Position numbers and translations under genes: made by a program. From Flavobacterium agricola (GTDB lineage: Bacteria > Bacteroidota > Bacteroidia > Flavobacteriales > Flavobacteriaceae), in NCBI RefSeq assembly GCF_025919725.1, contig NZ_CP081495.1, forward strand, positions 1,116,001-1,180,000: a DNA stretch of 64,000 bases. The letters are read 5' to 3'. Positions within the stretch are counted from its first letter, which is position 1. The number at the start of each line of letters is the position of its first letter. Positions 1 to 9,445 of this stretch are shown here, piece by piece. The notes below the pieces were generated by a model. It saw only the letters and a program-made list of their open reading frames with translations, searched no databases and was not told where the DNA came from.

Positions 1-156
1 CTTTCTACAGCTATTAGTTTTGATGCTTATGAAGGATTACATAAAAAAGAAATAAAAACAGCTGTAATAGCTCCTACAAACGAATTTGTTTTAGATTTTA
101 TTGAAAAAGAAGATCCGAATTTAGTTGGTGCTCGTTATTACAGATTTGTACAGTAA
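1..156 (+). CDS. C-terminal end of an unrecognised protein (partial)
   Basis: Frame 1 is open from the window edge to a TAA at 154-156 and gives 51 residues ending RYYRFVQ. Codon use matches the neighbouring genes and a strong hairpin terminator starts 7 bases after the stop, so this is the real 3' end of a gene that begins outside the window. The visible part has no motif I recognise, so no function is proposed. Confidence 0.6.
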   Translation, partial: LSTAISFDAYEGLHKKEIKTAVIAPTNEFVLDFIEKEDPNLVGARYYRFVQ

Positions 157-162
157 TTATAT

Positions 163-193
163 AAAAAGGAACTCAAAAATTGAGTTCCTTTTT
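163..193. terminator. Hairpin terminator after the partial first gene
   Basis: A-run, stem GGAACTCAA/TTGAGTTCC and T-run form a symmetric intrinsic terminator directly after the stop at 156. Confidence 0.85.
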
Positions 194-212
194 ATTTCAA
201 AAATATATAAAT

Positions 213-249
213 AAAAAAAGGATTTCAGTTTTACTGAAATCCTTTTTTC
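213..249 (-). terminator. Terminator of the tRNA-His array
   Basis: Stem GGATTTCAGT/ACTGAAATCC flanked by A- and T-runs. It lies just past the 3' end of the last tRNA-His gene on the minus strand, so it probably ends the four-gene tRNA transcript. Confidence 0.8.
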
Positions 250-250
250 T

Positions 251-328
<78 letters not shown>

Positions 329-363
329 ATGTAAGATTTTTAAAGTTATCTTGAAACTTTTTG

Positions 364-438
<75 letters not shown>

Positions 439-474
439 ATGTAAGATTTTTAAAGCTATCTTGAAACTTTTTTG

Positions 475-549
<75 letters not shown>

Positions 550-584
550 ATGTAAGATTTTTAAAAGTCATCTTTAAACTTTTG

Positions 585-659
<75 letters not shown>

Positions 660-683
660 ATTTTGCCTTGTTTTTAACGAGTG

Positions 684-713
684 CAAATATAAGGTAAAAT
701 CTATATTTCACAA
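684..713 (-). promoter_or_regulatory. Promoter of the tRNA-His array
   Basis: On the minus strand a perfect -7 box TATATTTG (684-691) is preceded, 19 nt upstream, by TTG (711-713), matching the Bacteroidota TTG/TAnnTTTG arrangement. The predicted start falls shortly before the first tRNA-His gene. Confidence 0.75.
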
Positions 714-741
714 GGCTTTTATCAAATAAATTACAAAAAAT

Positions 742-1458
742 TTAGATTAAATCAGTTAAATGATTGACAGCCACATATCTTTCAACCGTAAATCCTTCTG
801 CATAATCTTTAAAAATTAATCGTCCTAAATCTTGCGCACGGTAGGTAATGCTATCTAAAAAGTTTTTAGAGGCAATTGGCGATACCGGTTCTTTCGAATT
901 TGGATCGTAAAATTGCGAGCTGTAAGCCATAACCGCTTCTAATTTTTTATCCATATATTCGGTAATATCTACAACAAAATCAGGTTCAATATTTTTCCAT
1001 TGAATGTAATGGTAAACCAATTTAGGGCGCCAAGCTTCTTGTTCTACCCCATCAAGTGCGGTTTCAATTCGGCGTAAGCCAGATAAAAAACAAGCATCTG
1101 AAACTAGTTTTGAGCCTTTACCATGATCAATATGGCGATCGTCAATTGAATTACAAAGTACAATTTCCGGGCGGTATTTGCGAATCATTTTAATGATTTC
1201 TAATTGATGCTTTTCATCGTTTACAAAAAACCCATCTCTAAACTCTAAATTTTCACGCGCTACAATGCCTAATATTTTAGATGCCGCTGCTGCTTCTGCA
1301 TCACGAATTTCGGCAGAACCTCGGGTGCCTAATTCGCCACGTGTTAAATCTACAATACCTATTTTTTTGCCTAAAGCGGCTTCTTTGGCTAATGTTCCGC
1401 CACAACCTAATTCTATATCATCAGGATGTGCGCCAAAAGCTAATATATCTAATTTCAT
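742..1458 (-). CDS. bshB1: BshB1, bacillithiol biosynthesis deacetylase
   Basis: 238-residue PIG-L/LmbE-family zinc hydrolase. The N-terminal AHPDD signature (residues 10-14) and the DRHIDH segment (107-112) supply the metal ligands and catalytic Asp. Family knowledge: BshB1 deacetylates GlcNAc-malate to GlcN-malate, the second step of bacillithiol synthesis in the cytoplasm. The 238-aa length and the sequence through RGELGTRG and AEAAAASKILG are typical of the flavobacterial BshB1 group. Its ATG overlaps the stop of the upstream isochorismate synthase (ATGA), so the two are translationally coupled in a three-gene operon with the thioesterase. Confidence 0.93.
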   Translation of the reverse strand: MKLDILAFGAHPDDIELGCGGTLAKEAALGKKIGIVDLTRGELGTRGSAEIRDAEAAAASKILGIVARENLEFRDGFFVNDEKHQLEIIKMIRKYRPEIVLCNSIDDRHIDHGKGSKLVSDACFLSGLRRIETALDGVEQEAWRPKLVYHYIQWKNIEPDFVVDITEYMDKKLEAVMAYSSQFYDPNSKEPVSPIASKNFLDSITYRAQDLGRLIFKDYAEGFTVERYVAVNHLTDLI

Positions 1459-2522
1459 GAGCCTAAAATCTTTTTAATTGTTTTAGATTTATTTATTGTT
1501 TCTACAAACTCCGCTTCGGGATTACTTTGTGCCATAATTCCGCCACCCACGTACAAATGCACTTTATTGGATTCGAGTTGCATGCAACGCAAATTTACAA
1601 AAATGTCCGATTCGTTGGTTTGTTTTGTTAGCGGATTGTAATGCAATTCGCCTAAAAAGCCCGCATAAAATTCGCGATCGTAATTTTCGTGCGATAAAAT
1701 AAATTTTTTTGCTTCTTGTTTGGGATACCCACATAATGCCGGCGTAGGATGCAACGCAGTTAACACGTTTACAAAATATTCTTTTTTGGCCAATTTGGCT
1801 TTGATATCGGTTTTAATATGAAATAAAGTTCCGGCTTGTGCCGTATATGGCTGAGAAAGCTGAAGTTCGGTAACAAACGGTTTTAAGTTTTGTATAATAA
1901 AATCGGTTACTACTTTTTGCTCTTCAATCTCTTTTTCAGACCAAACCACATCTTCTATATTCATTTTTACTTGTGTTGCAGCTAATGCAACAGTTTCAAT
2001 AGCATCGTTATGTTGTTTAACCAATTGTTCGGGCGTTGCACCCATCCAAAAACCAACTTGTGGATGAAAAAATAAATAACGAAATGCGGTTGGATACGCT
2101 TTTAGTAATCTTTTATAATACAATAAAAAATTCATATCTGTAATAGCAAGAGTTTCTTTACGAGAAAGAACAACTTTTTTAATTTCGTTATTTACAATTG
2201 CATCAATGCCTTGTTGCACCAATTGCATGTGGTTTTGCTTTACAGCTTGGCTGGGCTGAACATCATTAAAAACAGCAAAATCAACTTGTAAATCGGCTAT
2301 CGAATCTGTAACAACTTCGCAATTTTCTATCGAAAAAAAAATATTTTCTTCGCCATCAAAAGGTGCAAAAACAAAACCAGAATCGGTGTAATTGATTGTA
2401 CTGTAAATTTGATAATCTTGCTGAAAATAACCAATCAATTTTTGGCTATTGGGCTTGGCGTACAAAACAAACGGCAAGCTTTGGGCAAGATGGTTATTTA
2501 AATGGTTTTCTATGGTAATCAT
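1455..2522 (-). CDS. menF: Isochorismate synthase (MenF/EntC family)
   Basis: 355-residue chorismate-binding enzyme. C-terminal family blocks are visible: VLSRKE, GATPEQL, the catalytic-core segment LHPTPALCGYPK and the ENYDREFYAGFLGEL block. Family role: chorismate to isochorismate, the first step of menaquinone (or siderophore) synthesis. No siderophore genes are near, and a hotdog thioesterase directly upstream overlaps it by 4 bases (ATGA), which favours the menaquinone route. The N-terminal half is more divergent, as usual in this family. Overlaps bshB1 downstream by another ATGA. Confidence 0.88.
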   Translation of the reverse strand: MITIENHLNNHLAQSLPFVLYAKPNSQKLIGYFQQDYQIYSTINYTDSGFVFAPFDGEENIFFSIENCEVVTDSIADLQVDFAVFNDVQPSQAVKQNHMQLVQQGIDAIVNNEIKKVVLSRKETLAITDMNFLLYYKRLLKAYPTAFRYLFFHPQVGFWMGATPEQLVKQHNDAIETVALAATQVKMNIEDVVWSEKEIEEQKVVTDFIIQNLKPFVTELQLSQPYTAQAGTLFHIKTDIKAKLAKKEYFVNVLTALHPTPALCGYPKQEAKKFILSHENYDREFYAGFLGELHYNPLTKQTNESDIFVNLRCMQLESNKVHLYVGGGIMAQSNPEAEFVETINKSKTIKKILGS

Positions 2523-2947
2523 CGCGCGCGTTTCGGGATAATCATGTTTGTAATTTTGCTAAGTGAAATTAAATTGTTGTTTTCGTCAACAATACGAATT
2601 TCCCACAAATGAATGCTTCTGCCTTGATGCACAATTCTTGCCGTTGCATAAACCGTTCCGTTGCGTTTTGCTTTTACGTGATTGGCCGAAATTTCGATAC
2701 CGCGTACTTCAAACTTTTCGTTATCTACAAAAAATAAGGAAGCAGCACTACCCACGCTTTCTGCTAAAGCTACCGATGCACCACCGTGCAATAAACCCAT
2801 GGGCTGATGTACGGTTGGAGTTACAGGCATTTTGGCTGTTAAAAAATCGGGCCCTGCATCAATAAATTCAATACTTAAGGCTTCCATCAATGTGTTTTTA
2901 CACATTTCTTGGCACATTTTTAAAACAGATTCTTTATCGTATATCAT
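2519..2947 (-). CDS. menI: Hotdog-fold thioesterase, probably DHNA-CoA thioesterase
   Basis: 142-residue PaaI/YdiI-type hotdog thioesterase. The family signature HGGASVALAES is present at residues 54-64, with Glu63 as probable general base. Enzymes of this type hydrolyse aromatic acyl-CoAs; YdiI/MenI cleaves 1,4-dihydroxy-2-naphthoyl-CoA in menaquinone synthesis. Co-transcription and 4-base overlap with the isochorismate synthase is the main reason for the MenI proposal; a PaaI-like phenylacetate role cannot be excluded from sequence alone. First gene of the bshB1 operon. Confidence 0.8.
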   Translation of the reverse strand: MIYDKESVLKMCQEMCKNTLMEALSIEFIDAGPDFLTAKMPVTPTVHQPMGLLHGGASVALAESVGSAASLFFVDNEKFEVRGIEISANHVKAKRNGTVYATARIVHQGRSIHLWEIRIVDENNNLISLSKITNMIIPKRAR

Positions 2948-3056
2948 AAATGTATTTTTTGCGTTTGTATGTACAAAGTTACTAAAGCAAATTAAGAATT
3001 AATAAAATAGGCTTTTGTTTATTTTTAACTAAATTAGTTGTTGTTATATAGAATCT

Positions 3057-4547
3057 ATGAAAAAAATCACCTTTATATGCTGCTTATTAGCTGCTTTATT
3101 TTTACAAGCTTGTCGTGAAGATTTTACGTTTGAAACCAGTACCGGAAATTTAGAATTTTCTAAAAACACGGTTTATTTGGATACGGTTTTTACAAACATT
3201 GGCTCAAGCACTTATCGTTTAAAGGTTTACAACCGCTCTAACAAAGATATTAGCATTCCGAACATTCGGTTAGCGCGTGGTGAAAGTTCTGATTATCGTT
3301 TAATGGTTGACGGTATGGCCGGAAAATCGTTCAACAACGTTGAGCTTTTAGCTAAAGATAGCTTATTTATTTTTATTGAAACAACGATTGATTACAACCA
3401 ATACCAAAATCAAACCGCAGAATATTTATACACCGATCAAATAGCTTTTGATTACGGCGCTAATTTACAAACTGTTGATTTGGTTACCTTAGTAAAAGAT
3501 GCGTACTTTTTGTACCCACAAAAATATGATGACAACAGCTATGAACATGTTATTATTGACGATGACCCCATTTATGGATTTATGCTAGATGCTAACGATG
3601 CTGTTAATGGCAACGAATTGCTTTGGAAAAATGATAAGCCCTATGTAATTTATGGTTATGCTGTTGTTCCGACCGAAAAACAATTGGTGGTTGAGGCAGG
3701 TGCACAAGTGCATTTTCATTACAATTCAGGGTTAATTGTTGCTTACGATGCTGATTTGCAAATTAACGGTGAAGTTAGTGCACCTGTTATTTTTGAAAGC
3801 GACCGATTAGAGCCTAGTTTTAGCGCAATTCCTGGACAATGGGGTTCGGTTTGGCTTACTTCGGGCAGCACGGCACGAATTAATAATGCTATTATAAAAA
3901 ATGCAACCGTTGGTTTGTTGATTGAAGATAATGCTGAAACGGTACATTTATACAACGTACAATTATACAACCACACGCATTATGGAATTTTGGCACAACA
4001 TGCAACTATTACCGGAGAAAATGTAGTTACTAATAATTTGGGCGTTGCTGCTGTTTATTTAAACCAAGGTGGAACGTACGTATTTAACCATTGTACGTTT
4101 GCTAATTTAGGTGCACCAGGACAAACAACATGTTTAGCGATGAATAATGGTGATGGCAGCACTAATTCAGCCTTAATTAAGGCAACGTTTAACAATTCAA
4201 TTTTTTACGGTAGCACAGGTACTTCATTAATTTTTCAGAAAGTCGGAAATGATACATTCAATTATTATTTTGCCAACAACTTAATTCGTTTTTCTGATAC
4301 CGGACAAGCCGCACAAAACAGTTTGTATCCCATTATAAACACCACCAATTACCTAAATAATATTATTGCAAAAAATTTAACCGTTGTACCTGATTTCACA
4401 AATGCTGCTGACAATAAATTACAGATTAAATCACAGTCAGCCGCTATAGGAATTAGCAATAACCTACCAAATTCAGGTTTTGATATTTTAGGTAATCCAC
4501 GCCCTACACAAAATGCTGATGCTGGTGCTTATAATGCAAAAATATAA
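3057..4547 (+). CDS. Lipoprotein with C-terminal parallel beta-helix
   Basis: 496 residues. A signal peptide with lipobox LQAC (Cys19) indicates a lipid-anchored envelope protein. Residues about 30-150 look like a beta-sandwich (GNLEFSKNTVYLDTVFTNIGSS), and residues about 210-440 show the repetitive short-strand pattern of a right-handed beta-helix (AGAQVHFH, ITGENVVTNN, YVFNHCTF). Proteins of this layout are common and uncharacterised in Flavobacteriaceae. The start ATG gives the signal peptide directly. Monocistronic, divergent from the menI operon. Function unknown. Confidence 0.75.
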   Translation: MKKITFICCLLAALFLQACREDFTFETSTGNLEFSKNTVYLDTVFTNIGSSTYRLKVYNRSNKDISIPNIRLARGESSDYRLMVDGMAGKSFNNVELLAKDSLFIFIETTIDYNQYQNQTAEYLYTDQIAFDYGANLQTVDLVTLVKDAYFLYPQKYDDNSYEHVIIDDDPIYGFMLDANDAVNGNELLWKNDKPYVIYGYAVVPTEKQLVVEAGAQVHFHYNSGLIVAYDADLQINGEVSAPVIFESDRLEPSFSAIPGQWGSVWLTSGSTARINNAIIKNATVGLLIEDNAETVHLYNVQLYNHTHYGILAQHATITGENVVTNNLGVAAVYLNQGGTYVFNHCTFANLGAPGQTTCLAMNNGDGSTNSALIKATFNNSIFYGSTGTSLIFQKVGNDTFNYYFANNLIRFSDTGQAAQNSLYPIINTTNYLNNIIAKNLTVVPDFTNAADNKLQIKSQSAAIGISNNLPNSGFDILGNPRPTQNADAGAYNAKI

Positions 4548-4639
4548 AAATTATATTTAACGTTTATTTAGGTTTTATTTCTTGTCTGAAATGACTTGTT
4601 ATTAATAAATTGTTTTTTTTAACTAATTTATTGATACAA

Positions 4640-5305
4640 ATGATTAAAAACTTAAAACCTTTATTATTTACACTATGCCCCTTTATTTTACATGCACAAG
4701 TTGGCATTGGTACAATTACACCACAATCTGCTTTGCACATTGTTTCCCAAACTCCCGGTGCGTTAACTATACAAGACGGAACACAAGAGCAAAACAAAAT
4801 TTTAACTAGCGATAGAAATGGTAAAGCAACATGGGGTGCTAACCCGGCTTTAAGGCCAACTATTTTAGGAACTTTTCCTACATCTTCTAAAACCATTACT
4901 TCAGGAACAAGTTCTGGTTACAAATTCTTGGAAACATCAATTACCTTACCTAAAGGAAAATGGATTATTCATGCAGGAATTCATTTACAAAATACTTCTA
5001 GATACAATAGTATCAAAAACGTAAACGCATTTATCTCTACTACTACTAATTCAACAGCAATAAGTGGTTTTGAATTTATTGGACATAATTCATCCCTAAA
5101 AAGCATTCAAGGTAAAATAGACGGTAAGCAAGTAGATTCGTTTATCCAAGGCGTTTTTATAATTAATGTTATTGTGGATAATTTAAAAATAAATCTTTTA
5201 CTCAATAATGTTTGGGACTCTGCCCTTTTATCTCCCACAGAGGGAATGTGGACATTCACTACAGATAAAAACGAAAATTATTTGTTTGCGTTACCAATTA
5301 ACTAA
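4640..5305 (+). CDS. Secreted QVGIGT-motif protein, short family, copy 1
   Basis: About 221 residues. The ATG at 4640 is preferred over the frame start at 4610 because it begins a clean signal peptide (MIKNLKPLLFTLCPFILHA) followed at the cleavage point by QVGIGTITP. The segment SALHIVSQTPGALTIQDGTQ is shared with the copies at 5331 and 8747, and so is the C-terminal ENYLFALPIN. After the stalk-like N-terminus, the region from about residue 70 looks like a compact beta domain (GKWIIHAGIHL). No enzyme motif. The QVGIGTT start is widespread in flavobacterial surface proteins; function unknown. Confidence 0.75.
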   Translation: MIKNLKPLLFTLCPFILHAQVGIGTITPQSALHIVSQTPGALTIQDGTQEQNKILTSDRNGKATWGANPALRPTILGTFPTSSKTITSGTSSGYKFLETSITLPKGKWIIHAGIHLQNTSRYNSIKNVNAFISTTTNSTAISGFEFIGHNSSLKSIQGKIDGKQVDSFIQGVFIINVIVDNLKINLLLNNVWDSALLSPTEGMWTFTTDKNENYLFALPIN

Positions 5306-5330
5306 ATCTCATTTTTTAAGAATACACAAT

Positions 5331-5978
5331 ATGAAAAAAACATTTACTTTAATCGCTTTAATTATATCTTTTATATTTTTTGCTCAAGTTGGAATAGGAA
5401 CTACTACCCCAGAATCTATGTTACATATAGTATCTAAAACGCCAGGCGCCATTATAATTGAAGATAGCTCACACGGACAGAATAGAATTTTAACCAGCGA
5501 TGAAAATGGTAAAGCAGGTTGGGTGGAACCTAGAAAAACAGTTTTTGGAAGTTATCCTAATCAAAACCAGGAAAAAAATATTAGAGGAGGCAACACACTA
5601 TACACAGAAGCATATTTAGAATTAAGTAAAGGAAAATGGCTTGTTAATATTGGGGTTGAGATTTCGAACACAACATCACTTTTAGTATCTAGAGTTCCTT
5701 TTATAGTATCTATTTCAGACGAAATATCAAAAAAGTCAAATGAAAATTACAAATATTTAGGCAATTCTGATACCAATAGAATTATACCTGGTGTTATATA
5801 CAACCCAAATACAGCTTTGTTATTAACAACGGTAACTGGCTTTTTTTCAGGACCAATATTAATTGAAGTTATAGAACCGACTGCTATTTATTTAAAAATT
5901 GAAAATAAAGGCAGTAATGATATAAAATACAACACTAAAGCAAATGAAAACTATTTCTATGCTATTCCTATAAATTAA
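5331..5978 (+). CDS. Secreted QVGIGT-motif protein, short family, copy 2
   Basis: 215 residues from the ATG at 5331, chosen because it starts the signal peptide MKKTFTLIALIISFIFFA and the longer frame overlaps the previous gene. The mature part begins QVGIGTTTPESMLHIVSKTP, then GKAGWVEPRKTVFGSYP, and ends ENYFYAIPIN, all matching the copies at 4640 and 8747. It lies 25 bp after copy 1 and is probably co-transcribed. No catalytic motif; probably a secreted or surface beta-rich protein of unknown role. Confidence 0.75.
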   Translation: MKKTFTLIALIISFIFFAQVGIGTTTPESMLHIVSKTPGAIIIEDSSHGQNRILTSDENGKAGWVEPRKTVFGSYPNQNQEKNIRGGNTLYTEAYLELSKGKWLVNIGVEISNTTSLLVSRVPFIVSISDEISKKSNENYKYLGNSDTNRIIPGVIYNPNTALLLTTVTGFFSGPILIEVIEPTAIYLKIENKGSNDIKYNTKANENYFYAIPIN

Positions 5979-6060
5979 AAAAAGCAACTTAATATCAAGA
6001 TTTGTTTAATTTTAAAACATGAATATAATTATGTAATAAATACAACTACTCCTTTTAAAC

Positions 6061-6091
6061 AAAAAAGTGAAACTTTAAGTTTCACTTTTTT
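6061..6091. terminator. Bidirectional terminator
   Basis: AAAAAAGTGAAACTT/AAGTTTCACTTTTTT hairpin between the convergent QVGIGT genes ending at 5978 and 6090. Confidence 0.85.
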
Positions 6092-7250
6092 ATAGTTTGG
6101 TTAACGAGAAAGTAAAGGCAACTGTTTTATGCTGTTGGTTACCACCAAGTTTAGCTAATGCTATATCTGCTCCTAAAGGGTTACCATTAGAACTTATACT
6201 TCTGCTTATTACCAACCTAATATCATCACCTGGTTCTAAATCAACAACCATTGATGGAATAATAGTTTGATAATAATAATAAAGAGAACTACATAAAATC
6301 ACGTTTCTAATTCCTCCTATATTCTCCCATTTTAAAGACGACCCTCGCTTCTGAATGGTATAATTAAGATATACATACCCCTCTTCTACTTCTGTACCTG
6401 TCTTTACAATACTTAATCCAGTATTTACAGAGGAGTCTATCAAATATTTTCCTTTTTCTTTAATTACAATTTTCTGCGGCTGTAAATCTACATATAGCGT
6501 ATTTGTTATTTCATTTACCGGATCATCAATTGCAATAATAAATTCTCCCCCTTTTTGATTAAAAATATTAGCAAAATCCGTAAATATTTGGCCTTGAACA
6601 AATAACTCAGGAGAAGTATAATCTAAACTACTGGTTACAACATCACCCTCATTGGTTACATATAATGCTCTTGGTATTGTAGAGTTGTATGTTGTAATAT
6701 CTGGAGTTTGGGTTACCCTAAGCTTACCGTTAACATCTAAACTTTGGTTAGGGGTTGTGGTACCAATACCAACACGTTTATTAATAGCGTCAATATTAAA
6801 TGTTGCATCTGCTACATTAAAATGAGAGGTACCCCTTTGTGGTTTTATAATAAAATCTAAACTCTGAGACTTTTGATCTACAATTCTATTAGCATCTAAT
6901 GAACCATTACTATTATAAATATTATCATCTAAAACAGAGTCTATTTTAATCCATAAACTTCCATCAAAATAATAAAAACCCGTTGAGTCAATATTAAAAG
7001 TAATACCTGTTGCGCTACCATCATCTACATTATCAATATAAATAATAGTTGACTCTTTAACCCCACTCATGTGTTGAGCTCTCAGTCTTGAAACTCTCGG
7101 AATTAAAACTCCTTCAGGAGTAGTTAAGTTGGGGTCTGCTGGTTTTTTTGCTTCAATATCTAAAGTTGCCTTCGGTTTTGTTGTACCAATACCTACTTGT
7201 CCGTAAGAAAAGCTTATACCACAAAAAAAGAATAAAACAATTTTTTTCAT
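6090..7250 (-). CDS. Secreted QVGIGT-motif protein, long family
   Basis: 386 residues. Signal peptide MKKIVLFFFCGISFSYG, then QVGIGTTKPKATLDIEAK. Residues about 40-150 include VLIPRVSRLRAQHM and FYYFDGSLWIKI, a pattern common in flavobacterial surface proteins. A second GIGTTTPNQSLDVNGKLRV block follows at about 160, and the C-terminal 150 residues form a beta-rich domain ending FTFSLTKL that resembles a C1q/TNF-like jelly roll (inference only). It is about the length of the frameshifted paralogue upstream (7269-8449), from which it is separated by 18 bp. Surface-exposed or secreted; function unknown. Confidence 0.75.
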   Translation of the reverse strand: MKKIVLFFFCGISFSYGQVGIGTTKPKATLDIEAKKPADPNLTTPEGVLIPRVSRLRAQHMSGVKESTIIYIDNVDDGSATGITFNIDSTGFYYFDGSLWIKIDSVLDDNIYNSNGSLDANRIVDQKSQSLDFIIKPQRGTSHFNVADATFNIDAINKRVGIGTTTPNQSLDVNGKLRVTQTPDITTYNSTIPRALYVTNEGDVVTSSLDYTSPELFVQGQIFTDFANIFNQKGGEFIIAIDDPVNEITNTLYVDLQPQKIVIKEKGKYLIDSSVNTGLSIVKTGTEVEEGYVYLNYTIQKRGSSLKWENIGGIRNVILCSSLYYYYQTIIPSMVVDLEPGDDIRLVISRSISSNGNPLGADIALAKLGGNQQHKTVAFTFSLTKL

Positions 7251-7268
7251 AATATTTTTTTTTACAAA

Positions 7269-8449
7269 TTAGAGCTTAGACAAGAAAATGGTAAAAGCAG
7301 ATGTTCCGTGATCTGGAGTTCCTAATATAGATCCCTCTATCAAATTAGCTCCTTGCAAGCCACCTTTTTCACCTTTAGATCTATTAATCACTAATCTAAT
7401 TTGATCGCCTTTATAAAGCATAACTGTCATGGTTGGTAATAAAGAGGTGTGTGCAAACCTTAATTTTCCTGGTGTTAAAAGTACGCTTCTTGCACCTGCA
7501 ATTGTTTCCCAAGTACTCCCTCCTTTTCTAAGTCTTTGTAAGTTAATAATCAAAAAAACACGTTCGTTTTTACTTTCATCAGTACCTACGGCAACTCTTG
7601 TTGTTATAGATGCAGTTACTTTAAAAGGTGCGCTTTCTGTGTCAAATGCACTGCTACCAATCATAATAGAGCTACCGTTAACCTGAGCATCTAACGTATT
7701 AATAAGTATGGGTTCACCGGCTAAAGGAAGAGCCCATTGCATCCCATCATTATATATCTGTTTAAAATCCATTGATTAGCACCTCTTATAAAAAAAGACG
7801 GTGAACTATAATCATTAGAACTTGTAACAACATCGCCTTCAGCAGTAACATATAAAGGTTTAGGTGGAATTGTTACCGTACCAGAATTAATATTTGGCGT
7901 ATTGGTTATTCGCATTTTCCCTTCAACATGTAAACTTTGCTTAGGAGTATTTGTACCAATTCCAACCCTTTTATTAACTGCGTCTACGTTAAAAGTAGAA
8001 CCGTTTACTGTAAAATGACTGGTACCTGTAGTAGGAGTGGCTTGAAAAGATAAGGTTTTATCCCCCTGATTAACAGTTCTATTACTTGTCAAAACACCAT
8101 CAGCATTATATATGTTATCATACAACTCTGAACTAAATTTAACCCAAAGTATTCCATCATAATAATAAAATCCTGTTGTATCAACATTAGAAGTACTACC
8201 AGCTTGACTACCATCTTCTACGCTATTTATATAAATAATAGTAGATTCTTTAACATCAACCATATGTTGTGCTCTTAATCTAGAAACTCGAGGTATTAAA
8301 ACACCTTCAGGGTTTGTTAAATTCGGATCAGTGGGGTTTTGTGCCACAATGTCTAACGTAGCATTTGGTTTTGTAGTACCAATACCTATTTGACCATAAG
8401 AAATACTTATAAAGCCAAATGACAATAACATTAAAATTATTTTTCTCAT
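7269..8449 (-). pseudogene. Frameshifted paralogue of the long QVGIGT protein
   Basis: Two overlapping frames together match the neighbouring 386-aa protein. The 5' frame (8449 down to 7721) has the signal peptide, QVGIGTTKPNATLDIVAQ and the block up to SPSFFIRGANQ, then runs into unrelated residues. The 3' frame (from 7772 down to 7269) carries the C-terminal beta domain ending FTIFLSKL. The break must lie between the TAA that closes the 3' frame upstream and its first Met, near 7773; one extra A in CAATGG (CAAATGG) would give a 393-aa protein. Either a true pseudogene, two truncated products, or a sequencing undercall. Confidence 0.75.
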
Positions 8450-8746
8450 AACGATTACATTTATTTTTTAATTTCTAACGTGATATAAAATTCTGTATTA
8501 TAAAAAACAACGTTAAAAAAAATACAAAATCGCATTTTTCAAAAATCATACCAAAAAATTAAAAAAATATTAAATTAGAATATTTTGGCATAACACATAA
8601 ATTTTCGTAAGATTCATTAACACAAATTAACAGTTGGCATAAATTTCTAAAAACTTATGCACACAGCACTATTAATCAATGTTTTAAAGATTACCCCCAC
8701 ATACTATTTCACTCAAAAAATCGTTTTTTATAATAAAATGATTTTT

Positions 8747-9406
8747 ATGAAGTACATGTTAACCACAGCATTATTAGTTTTTAAACTAGTTTGCCTTGCT
8801 CAAGTAGGAATTGGCACTACAGCCCCAAAATCGTCATTACATATAGTATCTAAAACAGAAGGAGCCCTTAGTATTGAAGATGGTACTCAAGGAGCAGGTA
8901 AGGTTTTAACAAGTAATAATGTTGGTCAAGCAACTTGGGTAGCACCACGCAAAACAGTTTTCGGGGCTTATCCTACAGCAACAGATAACTTGTCGTCTAA
9001 AAATGACGGAGTAACTTACGCAAGGGTTAACCTTAACTTAGAACCAGGAAAATGGGTAATACATTGTGGTTATCAACTATCTATATCAACCTCTCTTTTA
9101 GGAGGAGCTAAAAGAAGATATGTACACGCAACACTTTCAAATAGTACGACCCAAACTGTGAACAATGACTTTAGATATTTAGGTACAAATAACACAAACA
9201 GATCATTTGCAGGATCAATATTCAATCCTGGAACAGCTATTTTTGGTTCCACAGCGTATGACTTAATAACAGGAACAATTGCCATAGAAGTTACTTCAGC
9301 CACTGCCACAACAATATATTTATTACTCGAAAATGTTGGTAATAACGATTGGACATATAATACAAATGCGCCAGAAAATTATTTTTACGCAGTGCCTATT
9401 AACTAA
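8747..9406 (+). CDS. Secreted QVGIGT-motif protein, short family, copy 3
   Basis: 219 residues from the ATG at 8747, which begins the signal peptide MKYMLTTALLVFKLVCLA; the upstream in-frame ATG at 8657 would bury it. Mature start QVGIGTTAPKSSLHIVSKTEGAL, then TWVAPRKTVFGAYP and C-terminus ENYFYAVPIN. It is closest to copy 2. About 300 bp of AT-rich sequence lie between it and the divergent long-family gene, with no clear promoter. Function unknown; presumably the same surface or secreted role as its paralogues. Confidence 0.75.
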   Translation: MKYMLTTALLVFKLVCLAQVGIGTTAPKSSLHIVSKTEGALSIEDGTQGAGKVLTSNNVGQATWVAPRKTVFGAYPTATDNLSSKNDGVTYARVNLNLEPGKWVIHCGYQLSISTSLLGGAKRRYVHATLSNSTTQTVNNDFRYLGTNNTNRSFAGSIFNPGTAIFGSTAYDLITGTIAIEVTSATATTIYLLLENVGNNDWTYNTNAPENYFYAVPIN

Positions 9407-9445
9407 AAAAACGCTATATTAGAAGCTATTAATCTTTAAAGAATA

